From the NCBI GenBank assembly GCA_016291915.1, contig JAEEZP010000211.1, positions 1 to 12,469 on the forward strand: DNA of 12,469 bases, read 5' to 3'. A program made the position numbers and the translations under genes. Origin of the DNA: Prevotella sp. (GTDB lineage Bacteria; Bacteroidota; Bacteroidia; Bacteroidales; Bacteroidaceae). Shown here piece by piece: positions 1 to 6,053 of this stretch (positions are counted from its first letter, which is position 1; the number at the start of each line of letters is the position of its first letter). Below the pieces are notes generated by a model that was not told where the DNA came from, did not search any database, and was given only the letters and a program-made list of their open reading frames with translations.

Positions 1-1011
1 CTGTCCGTCGAAATACACTTTGAAAGCCTTCACATTCTCCAACGTTCCAAATCTTGTCTCCCGGTCTTCTGGATGGAAGTTGTAATGATTGACCGAGATA
101 TCCCCGAAGAGTTCGATGCTCCACCGCTTGTCGGGCTGATAAGTAAGGTATGACTGATAGTCGAGGAAATGCGGATCATACTCACCTTTCGTCTCCAGTG
201 ATCCCAGCAGATAACGGTTGGTCTTGTATCGGACGCCGTTACTCCAGGAGAATTTCTTGTTGGAGAAACCGATAAATGCACTTCCTCCCAACAGACTACC
301 TGTGATGCTGGCCTCGAAAGGTTTTGGACGCTTGTAATGGATGTCGAGGGCGGATGACATCTTGTCACCGAACTTTGCCTCGAAACCGCCAGAGGAGAAC
401 CCGATCTTCTCAACCATGTCGGGATTGATGATCGACAACCCTTCCTGTTGACCACTACGGACGAGGAACGGACGGTAGATTTCCACATCATTTATATACA
501 CGAAGTTCTCATCGAAAGAACCGCCACGTACGTTGTATTGCGAAGACAGCTCACTATGCGTGCTCACTCCTGCTTGCGATTGCACAAGTTCTTCCACGGC
601 ATTACCGGTGACCGAGGGCGTTTGCTTAATATCTGCTGGGTTCAGTTGTTGTGTGGTTCCCGTCTGTCTTACCTGGTCGGTGACAACCACCTCATCGATG
701 ATATTGTCGTCAAGCAGTTGTACGAGTAATGTCTGCCTGCCTTTCGGATTCCTGAGTACACGTGTCTTGGTCTTGTATCCAACCATAGAAAACCTTACCA
801 CGACACTGTCTGCAGAGAGTAGTTGTAAGGTGAACTCACCCTTCAGGTTGGTCATGGTCATGCGCCCCTGCTGGACCACGGCAACGGTTGCCAGTTCAAC
901 AGGATTATTCTGGTCGTCAGTAACCTTTCCCTGCAGGGTGAATGTCTGTGCGATGCCCTGTGTCACGAGAGCCAGCAGACAGTATATGATAAGGCAAATT
1001 CTCTTTGTCAT
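1..1011 (-). CDS. TonB-dependent outer-membrane receptor, N-terminal part (cut by window edge)
   Basis: The reading frame is open for 337 codons from the ATG at 1009-1011 to the left edge, so the 3' part, including most of the beta barrel, is missing. Residues 1-21 form a signal peptide ending in GIA|Q. Residues 24-107 read as a carboxypeptidase-regulatory-like beta-sandwich (GKVTD 28-32, TNLKGEF 54-60, FSMVGY 74-79), which is common at the front of Bacteroidota receptors. A TonB plug follows: VVVTD around 108-112 resembles the TonB-box region, and YNVRGGSFDE (159-168) is the usual plug core. The family imports siderophores, vitamins or glycans across the outer membrane using TonB energy. I see no SusC-style VVDGVP segment and no SusD partner, so a SusC assignment is not supported and the substrate is unknown. 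The gene begins 44 bases after the acyltransferase gene on the same strand, and no convincing promoter lies between them, so co-transcription is likely. Confidence 0.93.
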   Translation of the reverse strand, partial: MTKRICLIIYCLLALVTQGIAQTFTLQGKVTDDQNNPVELATVAVVQQGRMTMTNLKGEFTLQLLSADSVVVRFSMVGYKTKTRVLRNPKGRQTLLVQLLDDNIIDEVVVTDQVRQTGTTQQLNPADIKQTPSVTGNAVEELVQSQAGVSTHSELSSQYNVRGGSFDENFVYINDVEIYRPFLVRSGQQEGLSIINPDMVEKIGFSSGGFEAKFGDKMSSALDIHYKRPKPFEASITGSLLGGSAFIGFSNKKFSWSNGVRYKTNRYLLGSLETKGEYDPHFLDYQSYLTYQPDKRWSIELFGDISVNHYNFHPEDRETRFGTLENVKAFKVYFDGQ

Positions 1012-1055
1012 CAAAATACTAACGTATCTTTCGACGGTTTATTGCATCGTAAAGG

Positions 1056-2033
1056 TTATTCGCGGTATATCCAACCAATAACACTGTTGATGCAGGAGAC
1101 GGTGAATCTGAACCATCTGTAAGTACTTACTTCCTTTCCTCCGAAGCTAAGGATAAAGTCACGATACTGGCTTTTCTTGAAAGGCAGGCCCACATCCATG
1201 AAGTAAATATGTCGGTATTTTTTCTCGTAGGCATACTTGATAGCCCCCCAGACAGTGGCGGTTCCCGGATGTAACAAAGGATAACGCCGTTTGCGGGAAG
1301 CCAGATACCACAGATAGGCATTGTCGTTGTAATAGATGCAGGCACATCCCCCGATAACCTTTTCTTTGTGCTTGGTGACAAACAACTTACAATGATCGTT
1401 ACGGGCAACCTCAAAGAAGAATCGTTCGGGGGGAAGGTAACGGCGAACTTTCAACGAGAAGAAACGGCGAAGCATACGGTAAAACTCCTTCAGTTCTTCC
1501 TTGTCTTCCACCTCTTTAAATAATACTCCCTGCTGGTGGATATGTGCAATGCGCTCTTTCATCTTCTCATTGAGACGTTCTTCCGGTGGCATGGAGTGTA
1601 GGGAGTTGTGTACGGCCATCCATTGAACGGGGAAGTAATTCTCCTTGCGGAAGATCTTATATCCAAACATCTTCGTACCTAAGTCACTGAACTCGATATA
1701 CAGACAAAGTTTTCGTTTAAACAACTTAGTTAACTCCTTGAGCATCAGTTGGAATATAACTTCCTTCTCAATGCCTTCTTCGTAGTCGCCTTCGCCGTAG
1801 ATACGTCCTTGGGAGAATAGATAAGGAGGGATCAGCGAACCTCTTCTGCGGATGGTTGCCAGGAGATGTGCCACCACCTTTCCTCCCTGACTGGCTATCA
1901 CCATATAGGGCTGTTGTGCGCGTGTCTTCTCCAGGATCTCGAAAAGCTCGATACTGTGGAAGAAACTACGGCATGTCATCTCAGGCAGTTGTTCGCTCTG
2001 GGTAACAATATCTATGTGCACCTCCTCGTTCAT
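1056..2033 (-). CDS. FemAB/GNAT-like acyltransferase of unknown substrate
   Basis: This is a 325-residue soluble protein with no signal peptide or membrane segment. Its two-lobed layout resembles FemAB/BioF2-like GNAT proteins. The C-terminal lobe contains an acyl-CoA-type core strand (KLFVTKHKEKVIGG), YLWYLASRKRR, and a strand ending FMDVG near residues 278-282, followed by a K-x-x-F-x-x-x-FGG-like stretch. Related Bacteroidota proteins are annotated as GNAT N-acetyltransferases; some FemAB relatives transfer amino acids or acyl groups to cell-wall or envelope precursors. The substrate cannot be read from the sequence. The start at 2031-2033 is set by a consensus promoter only 4 bases upstream. 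A TonB-dependent receptor gene follows in the same direction after 44 bases, which suggests, but does not prove, an envelope-related role. Family assignment is moderately sure and specific function is unknown. Confidence 0.85.
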   Translation of the reverse strand: MNEEVHIDIVTQSEQLPEMTCRSFFHSIELFEILEKTRAQQPYMVIASQGGKVVAHLLATIRRRGSLIPPYLFSQGRIYGEGDYEEGIEKEVIFQLMLKELTKLFKRKLCLYIEFSDLGTKMFGYKIFRKENYFPVQWMAVHNSLHSMPPEERLNEKMKERIAHIHQQGVLFKEVEDKEELKEFYRMLRRFFSLKVRRYLPPERFFFEVARNDHCKLFVTKHKEKVIGGCACIYYNDNAYLWYLASRKRRYPLLHPGTATVWGAIKYAYEKKYRHIYFMDVGLPFKKSQYRDFILSFGGKEVSTYRWFRFTVSCINSVIGWIYRE

Positions 2034-2037
2034 ACCG

Positions 2038-2068
2038 CAAATATAGCAAATGTTTTTGATAATACAAA
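2038..2068 (-). promoter_or_regulatory. Bacteroidota-type promoter of the acyltransferase-receptor operon
   Basis: On the minus strand there is TTTG (2065-2068), a spacer of exactly 19 bases, and TATATTTG (2038-2045), which matches the Bacteroidota consensus TTTG / TAnnTTTG. The -7 box ends only 4 bases before the ATG, so the transcript should have almost no leader. Confidence 0.75.
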
Positions 2069-2098
2069 TACTTTCGACAGGTTTTTGCTTATAAGTAG

Positions 2099-2157
2099 AA
2101 AGTCTTCTGCCTGCAGGTGCAAGGCCTACTGCCTACAGGCAAAAGACCTTCTGCTTG
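2099..2157. repeat. Imperfect 22-base tandem repeat, about 2.5 copies
   Basis: Two full 22-base units lie at 2105-2126 and 2127-2148, matching at 16 of 22 positions. A partial third copy starts at 2149 (TTCTGCTTG), and a tail of the same type (AAAGTC, 2099-2104) precedes unit 1. Both full units share the core CTGCCT-x-CAGG, which contains or nearly contains the palindrome CCTGCAGG. The array lies in the gap between two divergent genes. Function is unknown; it may be a remnant of a dispersed intergenic repeat. Confidence 0.6.
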
Positions 2158-2237
2158 TATCCTTGTTCCCGGAAACTGTAGTTTCTGTACTATTCTTAAT
2201 GATTGAATGTACTGTTGTCAATACTCTCCCGTACGAC

Positions 2238-2262
2238 AGAAAAGGGTACTTTTCTATAGGAA
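2238..2262. other. Short A/T-rich inverted repeat with two alternative pairings
   Basis: AGAAAAG (2238-2244) and CTTTTCT (2249-2255) are perfect arms around GGTA. The right arm can instead pair with GAAAAG (2260-2265 region) around TATAG. The pairings are mutually exclusive but short and AT-rich. Apart from this and the tandem repeat, I see nothing gene-like between the two promoters (2069-2344). Confidence 0.3.
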
Positions 2263-2344
2263 AAGGTGATCTTCCTACTGAGCATTGATGCTTTGAGTGT
2301 CATATACCAACGACTTTATTATTCCTTAAAAATAATGTGTGAAA

Positions 2345-2376
2345 TTTGTCTTTTCAAGTTGTTATTTGTAAATTTG
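2345..2376 (+). promoter_or_regulatory. Bacteroidota-type promoter of the nitroreductase-kdsC-maf operon
   Basis: TTTG (2345-2348), a 20-base spacer and TAAATTTG (2369-2376) match the Bacteroidota consensus. The box lies 20 bases before the ATG at 2397. An in-frame TTG at 2346 falls inside the -33 element and so cannot be the translation start. Confidence 0.75.
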
Positions 2377-2396
2377 CAACGAAAACGGATTATTTA

Positions 2397-2924
2397 ATGG
2401 CATATTTTAGTGAACTTTTAAAACAGCGAAGGAGTTACCGACGGTTTACCGATGAGGAGATCAGTGGTGATGATGTACAACTATTGTTGCGTGCAGCCTT
2501 GATGTCTCCCAGTAGTATGAACCGACAGTCATGGCATTTTGTGGTTGTGGATGATAAGATGGCGTTGGAGAAACTGTCGGATGCCAAGGATCATGGGGCA
2601 ACTTTCTTACGTGATGCCCCGATGGCTATCGTTATCTTGGGCGAACCCCTGGAGAACGACTGTTGGGTGGAAGATGGCAGTATCGCCGCTACCTCCATGC
2701 TTTTCCAGGCTGAAGAACTGGGATTGGGTGCCTGTTGGATACAGATACGTAACCGTGGATTGTCTGATGGGACAATGGCGGAGGATGTCGTCCGTGGTAT
2801 CTTGGATATTCCCGAGGAGATGCGTGTCTTGTCGATCATCGCTTTCGGTCATCCCCTCCAGCGGTTGCCGGAGCATGACGAGGAACAGTTGAAATGGGAG
2901 AATGTCCATATAGGAACTTTTTAA
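2397..2924 (+). CDS. Nitroreductase-family FMN-dependent oxidoreductase
   Basis: This is a 175-residue single-domain protein. It has the hallmarks of the nitroreductase fold: KQRRSYRRF (9-17) for the FMN phosphate, SPSSMNRQSWHF (37-48) as the FMN/active-site loop, an acidic segment WVEDGSIAATSM (90-101) at the dimer interface, and ELGLGACWIQIR (from 107), which closes over the flavin. Members are cytoplasmic homodimers that use NAD(P)H to reduce nitro compounds, quinones or flavins; the natural substrate cannot be told here. The length is typical for the short subfamily. I chose ATG 2397 over the upstream TTG at 2346 because the promoter overlaps the latter. It is the first gene of a three-gene operon and lies 11 bases before the kdsC-like gene. 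No catalytic oddity is visible. Confidence 0.92.
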   Translation: MAYFSELLKQRRSYRRFTDEEISGDDVQLLLRAALMSPSSMNRQSWHFVVVDDKMALEKLSDAKDHGATFLRDAPMAIVILGEPLENDCWVEDGSIAATSMLFQAEELGLGACWIQIRNRGLSDGTMAEDVVRGILDIPEEMRVLSIIAFGHPLQRLPEHDEEQLKWENVHIGTF

Positions 2925-2935
2925 ATAGGGAAAAG

Positions 2936-3454
2936 ATGATCAATTATGATTTAAGTAAGATAAAGGCCATCATCTTTGATGTCGACGGGGTGCTCAGTGC
3001 AGAGACAGTCTTGCTGTATGCTGACGGAGAACCGATGCGAACAATCAACATCAAGGATGGGTATGCCATTCAGTTAGCCCAGAAGGTCGGCTTGAGGATT
3101 GTCCTTCTTACAGGGGCCACCACCGACAGTGTCCGTATGCGTTATGAGCGTTTGGGCGTGAAGGATATCTATATGCGTTGTGCGGTGAAGATACAGACAT
3201 ACGATGCCTTCTTGGAGAAATATGGTTTGCAGGATGAAGAGGTGATCTATGTGGGTGATGATATTCCCGACTATGAGGTGATGCGTCGTTGCGGCTGTCC
3301 TTGTTGTCCGGCCGATGCTTGTCCAGAGATCAAGGCTGTGAGTACCTATATCAGTCAAAAAAAAGGTGGTTATGGTTGTGCGCGGGATATCATCGAACAG
3401 GTGTTGAAGGTTCAGGGGAAATGGATGAGTGATGCCCATGCCTTCGGGTGGTAA
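2936..3454 (+). CDS. kdsC: KdsC-like 3-deoxy-D-manno-octulosonate 8-phosphate phosphatase (HAD superfamily)
   Basis: At 172 residues this is a capless (C0) HAD phosphatase of normal KdsC length. Motif I is FDVDGV (14-19), with nucleophile D15 and acid/base D17. Motif II is T59 in LLTGATT, where many KdsC proteins have SGR. Motif III is K85, and motif IV is VGDDIPD (106-112). NIKDGYAIQLAQKVG (38-52) and the C-terminal KKGGYGCARDIIE match KdsC-type tetrameric enzymes. The family removes phosphate from Kdo-8-phosphate, giving Kdo for the lipid A inner core. ATG 2936 is preferred because an alternative in-frame start at 2894 would overlap the nitroreductase by 31 bases and add 14 residues before the conserved fold. 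It is the middle gene of the operon, 19 bases before the maf gene. A different sugar-phosphate substrate remains possible. Confidence 0.88.
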   Translation: MINYDLSKIKAIIFDVDGVLSAETVLLYADGEPMRTINIKDGYAIQLAQKVGLRIVLLTGATTDSVRMRYERLGVKDIYMRCAVKIQTYDAFLEKYGLQDEEVIYVGDDIPDYEVMRRCGCPCCPADACPEIKAVSTYISQKKGGYGCARDIIEQVLKVQGKWMSDAHAFGW

Positions 3455-3473
3455 TATATAATTAGGTGATGAG

Positions 3474-4046
3474 ATGATGAAAGATTTGAAGATTATATTA
3501 GCTAGTAACAGTCCACGGAGGAAGGAATTGCTGAAAGGGCTCGATATCGATTTCGAGGTGAGGGTACTTCCTGATATTGAGGAATCATATCCCGATGACT
3601 TACCTGTTTCCGAGGTGGCATCCTATATCGCGGGTGAGAAGGCGGATGCTTATAAAGAACTGCTTGCTGATGATGAACTGGTGATCACGGCAGACACAAT
3701 CGTGGTGTTGGGATCAGAGATCCTCGGTAAGCCAAAGGATGAGGCTGATGCACGCAGGATGTTACAGGAACTCAGTGGTAAGACTCATCAGGTAATCACG
3801 GGTGTCTGTATGATGACACGTGAGAAACGACGGGTATTCTCCGTGATTACCGATGTAACCTTCAAAGCGTTTGCGGATGAAGAGATTACGCATTATATTA
3901 CCAAATACCAACCCTATGACAAGGCGGGTGCTTACGGCATCCAGGAGTGGATTGGATATATCGGGGTCACCGCCCTCAATGGCAGCTATTTCAATGTAAT
4001 GGGATTCCCCGTACAAAGGATTTACAGTGAGTTACAACGTTGGTGA
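3474..4046 (+). CDS. maf: Maf-family nucleoside triphosphate pyrophosphatase (YhdE-like, dTTP/UTP)
   Basis: This 190-residue protein starts with the Maf signature LASNSPRRKELL (9-20). It also has TADTIV (72-77) with the probable catalytic D74, LGKPKD (84-89), GKTHQVITGV (102-111) and YDKAGAYGIQ (148-157). The last motif is typical of the YhdE subfamily that hydrolyses dTTP/UTP and modified pyrimidine nucleotides to monophosphates, unlike the YceF subfamily. Its role is probably nucleotide-pool housekeeping in the cytoplasm; older annotations call it a septum-formation protein. ATG 3474 follows an AGGTGATGAG stretch that may act as a weak ribosome-binding site, and the ATG at 3477 is an equally possible start. 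It is the last gene of the operon. The stop codon lies only 5 bases from the stop of the convergent methyltransferase gene. Confidence 0.95.
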   Translation: MMKDLKIILASNSPRRKELLKGLDIDFEVRVLPDIEESYPDDLPVSEVASYIAGEKADAYKELLADDELVITADTIVVLGSEILGKPKDEADARRMLQELSGKTHQVITGVCMMTREKRRVFSVITDVTFKAFADEEITHYITKYQPYDKAGAYGIQEWIGYIGVTALNGSYFNVMGFPVQRIYSELQRW

Positions 4047-4051
4047 TTTAT

Positions 4052-4798
4052 TTAACGGCGACGGAACTCCGCACAGGTGATAGCTGTTGCTATCGCCACA
4101 TTCAGACTGTCTGCCGTCGGTCTGCCTTCCGGATAGTTAGGGATGAGAATGCGTTTGTTGACGTATTTTCCTACAACCTCTGAGATACCGTTACCTTCAT
4201 TCCCCATGATGATAATGCCATAGGTTGACAAATCCTCTTTGTAGATATTATTCCCGTTAAGGAATGTGCCATAAACGGGATAGTCTGCTGGAAGACCGGC
4301 AAGCCATTCCTCCATGTCGGTATATATCACATTCACCCTGGCGATACTTCCCATCGTAGCCTGCACACATTTCGGATTATAGATATCTGCCGTGTCTTTG
4401 CTGCATATCAGTGTGGTAATACCGAACCAATCGGCGATACGTATGATCGTTCCCATATTACCCGGATCCTGTATGCCGTCGAGGGCGAGATAGAGGGTGT
4501 CGTCATCCGGTGAGGGTAGGGGAGCCTCGGTGATGGGGAAGATGCCGATAACCTGTTGCGGATGTTGCAGCAGACTGACTTTGCGCAGTTCTTCCTCTGT
4601 GACGACACCATCATCTTTCCTTGGAATAAGATGATTGTTTTTATACCATTGCTCCGTAGCTACCAGCTGCAAGGGCATATAATGTTCCATCAGGTCGGCA
4701 ACCACCTTGGGTCCCTCTGCGATAAAACACCCTTCCTTCTTACGAACCTTCTTGTTCTCCAGACTGCGGATATATTTCGTGAGATTCTTACTTATCAT
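4052..4798 (-). CDS. TrmH/SpoU-family RNA 2'-O-ribose methyltransferase
   Basis: At 248 residues this protein has the layout of RlmB/TrmH-type SPOUT enzymes. A substrate-binding N-terminal domain (FIAEGPK at 25-31) precedes the trefoil-knot SAM domain. The knot motifs are all present: LDGIQDPGNMGTIIR with its catalytic-type N and R (about 107-121), IMGNEGNGIS (197-206) and SLNVAIATAI (231-240). It is expected to methylate a 2'-hydroxyl of rRNA or tRNA; the exact nucleotide is unknown. I chose ATG 4798 although the frame stays open to 4954. A perfect promoter (4803-4833) would lie inside the longer version, and the added residues are low-complexity and unlike the family. Transcription runs towards the maf gene, and the two stops are nearly touching with no terminator between them. 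Confidence 0.93.
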   Translation of the reverse strand: MISKNLTKYIRSLENKKVRKKEGCFIAEGPKVVADLMEHYMPLQLVATEQWYKNNHLIPRKDDGVVTEEELRKVSLLQHPQQVIGIFPITEAPLPSPDDDTLYLALDGIQDPGNMGTIIRIADWFGITTLICSKDTADIYNPKCVQATMGSIARVNVIYTDMEEWLAGLPADYPVYGTFLNGNNIYKEDLSTYGIIIMGNEGNGISEVVGKYVNKRILIPNYPEGRPTADSLNVAIATAITCAEFRRR

Positions 4799-4802
4799 AT
4801 TG

Positions 4803-4833
4803 CAAAGATACGTATATACGAGGATAATGCAAA
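4803..4833 (-). promoter_or_regulatory. Bacteroidota-type promoter of the methyltransferase gene
   Basis: On the minus strand there is TTTG (4830-4833), a 19-base spacer and TATCTTTG (4803-4810), an exact consensus match. The -7 box ends 4 bases before the ATG, so the mRNA should be nearly leaderless. The -33 box lies in the end of a 28-base palindrome. Confidence 0.75.
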
Positions 4834-4856
4834 AGAAAAGTGCACTTTTCTTTTGC
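4829..4856. promoter_or_regulatory. 28-base perfect palindrome over the -33 box, candidate operator
   Basis: The half-site GCAAAAGAAAAGTG is followed directly by its exact reverse complement, giving a 28-base uninterrupted palindrome centred on TGCA. Lacking a loop, it looks more like a dimer-protein binding site than a terminator. It covers the -33 element of the methyltransferase promoter, a position suited to repression. A repeat-derived cruciform or a bidirectional hairpin are alternatives. Confidence 0.55.
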
Positions 4857-4935
4857 TTTTCCGAGCGTGAGTATAAAGTCTTTTTATAGTAGCTAACTAT
4901 CATGTCAGCCCTGGAGTGTATATACATCTTAGACA

Positions 4936-5022
4936 AATTTTCTCGAGAATTCAAGAGAAATAGGTACTAAAAGCCCGGCCAATAGTACCTTTTTCTCTCC
5001 AATTTTCTCGAGAATTCAAGAG
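4936..5022. repeat. Two identical 22-base direct repeats flanking a 15-bp-stem hairpin
   Basis: The same 22 bases occur at 4936-4957 and 5001-5022 (start AATTTTCTCGAG, end AATTCAAGAG; the repeat contains the palindrome TTCTCGAGAA). Between them GAGAAATAGGTACTA (4955-4969) pairs with TAGTACCTTTTTCTC (4983-4997) with one mismatch around a 13-base GC-rich loop. The arrangement is compact and symmetrical, resembling a small non-autonomous element or a recombination or binding site. Its function is unknown. Confidence 0.6.
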
Positions 5023-5028
5023 CATCTT

Positions 5029-5050
5029 GGGTTGACATAAAAGTCAACCC
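5029..5050. other. Perfect 8-bp hairpin GGGTTGAC-loop-GTCAACCC
   Basis: GGGTTGAC (5029-5036) pairs exactly with GTCAACCC (5043-5050) around ATAAAA. No T-run follows on the plus strand, and the minus side has only mixed sequence, so a terminator is not well supported. It lies between the direct repeats and the ACAACC motif run. Confidence 0.45.
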
Positions 5051-5052
5051 CT

Positions 5053-5176
5053 ACAACCTTACCCGACATGGATGCTATTTCAGGGTAGGATATCATGACA
5101 ACCTTATGACAACCTTTGACAACCTCCGACAGGTTGTAAAGTCTTTACTACAGCGGGTTTTGACAACCTTACAACC
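5053..5176. repeat. Run of ACAACC / GACAACC motifs, iteron-like
   Basis: GACAACC occurs at 5097, 5108, 5118 and 5162, and ACAACC also at 5053 and 5171. One inverted copy forms ACAACCT (5119-5125), 5 bases, AGGTTGT (5131-5137). The first three GACAACC copies are 10-11 bases apart, about one helical turn. The spacing could suit protein binding, but repeats of Thr-Leu or Asp-Asn-Leu codons in a decayed gene would also give it. Confidence 0.45.
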
Positions 5177-5329
5177 TTTTTTAGAAAAAAACCTGTATAG
5201 ATTATTTTTTATAGGTTGGGGACCGCAAGCACACCTGTCCCCCGAGAAATGCAGCCCTTGAATGCCCAAGTGGTATTACTCCTTATAAAAAATACAAAGA
5301 AAAAGGAACAATAATTCAATAATTATCCG

Positions 5330-5337
5330 TATATTTG
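5330..5337 (+). promoter_or_regulatory. Possible -7 promoter element before the orphan gene
   Basis: TATATTTG matches TAnnTTTG and lies 17 bases before ATG 5355. No TTTG is found 19-20 bases upstream, so the promoter is incomplete against consensus. The box also lies inside a stretch that reads as a hydrophobic peptide in the frame of the gene. Confidence 0.35.
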
Positions 5338-5354
5338 CAGTCGGAGCATTGGCA

Positions 5355-6053
5355 ATGATCAGTGCTTCGCTTGTTTTAATATATGATGGTATGAATACAT
5401 TTTGGATAAAACTCATCAGCGGAAATACCGCTTTAAAAAGCGTTCCTGTGATTATAATGCTTACTATGAATCCGGCAGATGTGAATAGCGGCGTTCGTTC
5501 AACCTATATGCCGTTGAATGCGCAGGAACTGACGGAAGTTGTTGCTCTGGCACAAAGAAACCAAGTTCCGACAATTGATTTAAGGAATATTCGACCTGAT
5601 CAGCCAATTACATCAAAACAAGTCTTGCCGGGAATATTCAGAGACGAGAACATTCAATTAAAAAAATCTTTCAAAATGGAGGGTAAAAATTATATGCTAT
5701 ATTTTTTAGACCCAGTTAAAAATGTTCGCAAAGATAAAGATATAGTAGCCTCCATATATATGGTGCCGGATGATTATTCATATATTGAAAAATACGGTGA
5801 AAGTATGAATTATCCCCCAGGGTTGCAAAAATTTATATATCACGATTTTGGAGATCCTGAAAATAAAGATTATTGTACGGCAGTTTTGCATGAACGACGT
5901 TGTGATAAAGACGGGGAAAATAGCAGGTTTGTAGACCTTGAAGTTCGTTTGCCTGAAGAAGTTGCGAATGACTTAATTGATTTAATAAATGATGATACGG
6001 ATTTAGTTGCTTCTAAAAACATAAAAGAAATGTTTTATATAATGAAACATTAA
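5355..6053 (+). CDS. Orphan protein of unknown function with hydrophobic N terminus
   Basis: I do not recognise this protein of about 232 residues. ATG 5355 is the first ATG; TTG 5349 is another possible start. The frame stays open upstream to a stop at 5286-5288, and that stretch reads KIQRKRNNN followed by a hydrophobic run through IRIFAVGALAMISASLVLIY. This would be a good membrane anchor or signal segment, so the true N terminus may lie upstream at an unusual start, or the gene may have lost its 5' end. The rest looks like a soluble mixed alpha/beta domain, with PADVNSGVRSTYMPLNAQEL after the anchor and an acidic tail (LINDDTDL). Composition is AT-rich: 17, 18 and 20 G+C per 60 bases at 5701-5760, 5821-5880 and 5941-6000, against 29 per 60 at 7861-7920. 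Transfer from elsewhere is likely. It ends 51 bases before the TamL-like gene. Confidence 0.6.
   Translation: MISASLVLIYDGMNTFWIKLISGNTALKSVPVIIMLTMNPADVNSGVRSTYMPLNAQELTEVVALAQRNQVPTIDLRNIRPDQPITSKQVLPGIFRDENIQLKKSFKMEGKNYMLYFLDPVKNVRKDKDIVASIYMVPDDYSYIEKYGESMNYPPGLQKFIYHDFGDPENKDYCTAVLHERRCDKDGENSRFVDLEVRLPEEVANDLIDLINDDTDLVASKNIKEMFYIMKH

Larger units (their letters stand above)
4857..5354. other. Gene-poor, repeat-rich stretch; possible mobile-element remnant
   Basis: This half-kilobase has no complete gene I can support. From left to right it holds two 22-base direct repeats around a hairpin, a second perfect hairpin (5029-5050), a run of ACAACC motifs (5053-5176) and an imperfect AT-rich hairpin (AACCTGTA 5191-5198 with TATAGGTT 5210-5217). 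In one plus-strand frame 4986-5264 is open without stops. Its later part reads like a peptide (DNLMTTFDNLRQVVKSL, then TTLQPFLEKNLYRLFFIGWG) but has no proper start, so it could be the decayed tail of a coding sequence. I could not assign it to a family. The stretch sits between two conserved genes and precedes an AT-rich orphan gene. Confidence 0.4.

Noticed and set aside
1012..1055. Promoter for the TonB-dependent receptor (GTATTTTG just before the ATG)
   Set aside because: The TA of the -7 consensus is missing at the right place and no TTTG lies 19-20 bases upstream.
533..1081. Plus-strand open frame of 182 codons
   Set aside because: It is antisense to the TonB-dependent receptor, which has a signal peptide and clear domain motifs; the plus-strand product is Ser/Cys/Thr-rich with no recognisable domain.
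2164..2186. GAAACT / AGTTTC inverted repeat
   Set aside because: Six-base arms around 2 bases in an AT-rich gap are expected by chance and no promoter element overlaps.
1866..2288. Plus-strand open frame of 140 codons
   Set aside because: It starts inside the acyltransferase gene, crosses its promoter and the tandem repeat, and has no promoter or familiar motif.
4799..4954. 52-residue N-terminal extension of the methyltransferase
   Set aside because: It would contain the gene's own promoter and the 28-base palindrome, and it adds residues not expected in the family.
4936..5022. Minimal CRISPR array
   Set aside because: There are only two repeats of 22 bases with a single 43-base interval that folds on itself, and no cas genes nearby.
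6016..6036. AAAACAT / ATGTTTT hairpin as terminator of the orphan gene
   Set aside because: It lies inside the coding end, has an all-weak stem with a single G-C pair, and is not followed by a clean T-run.
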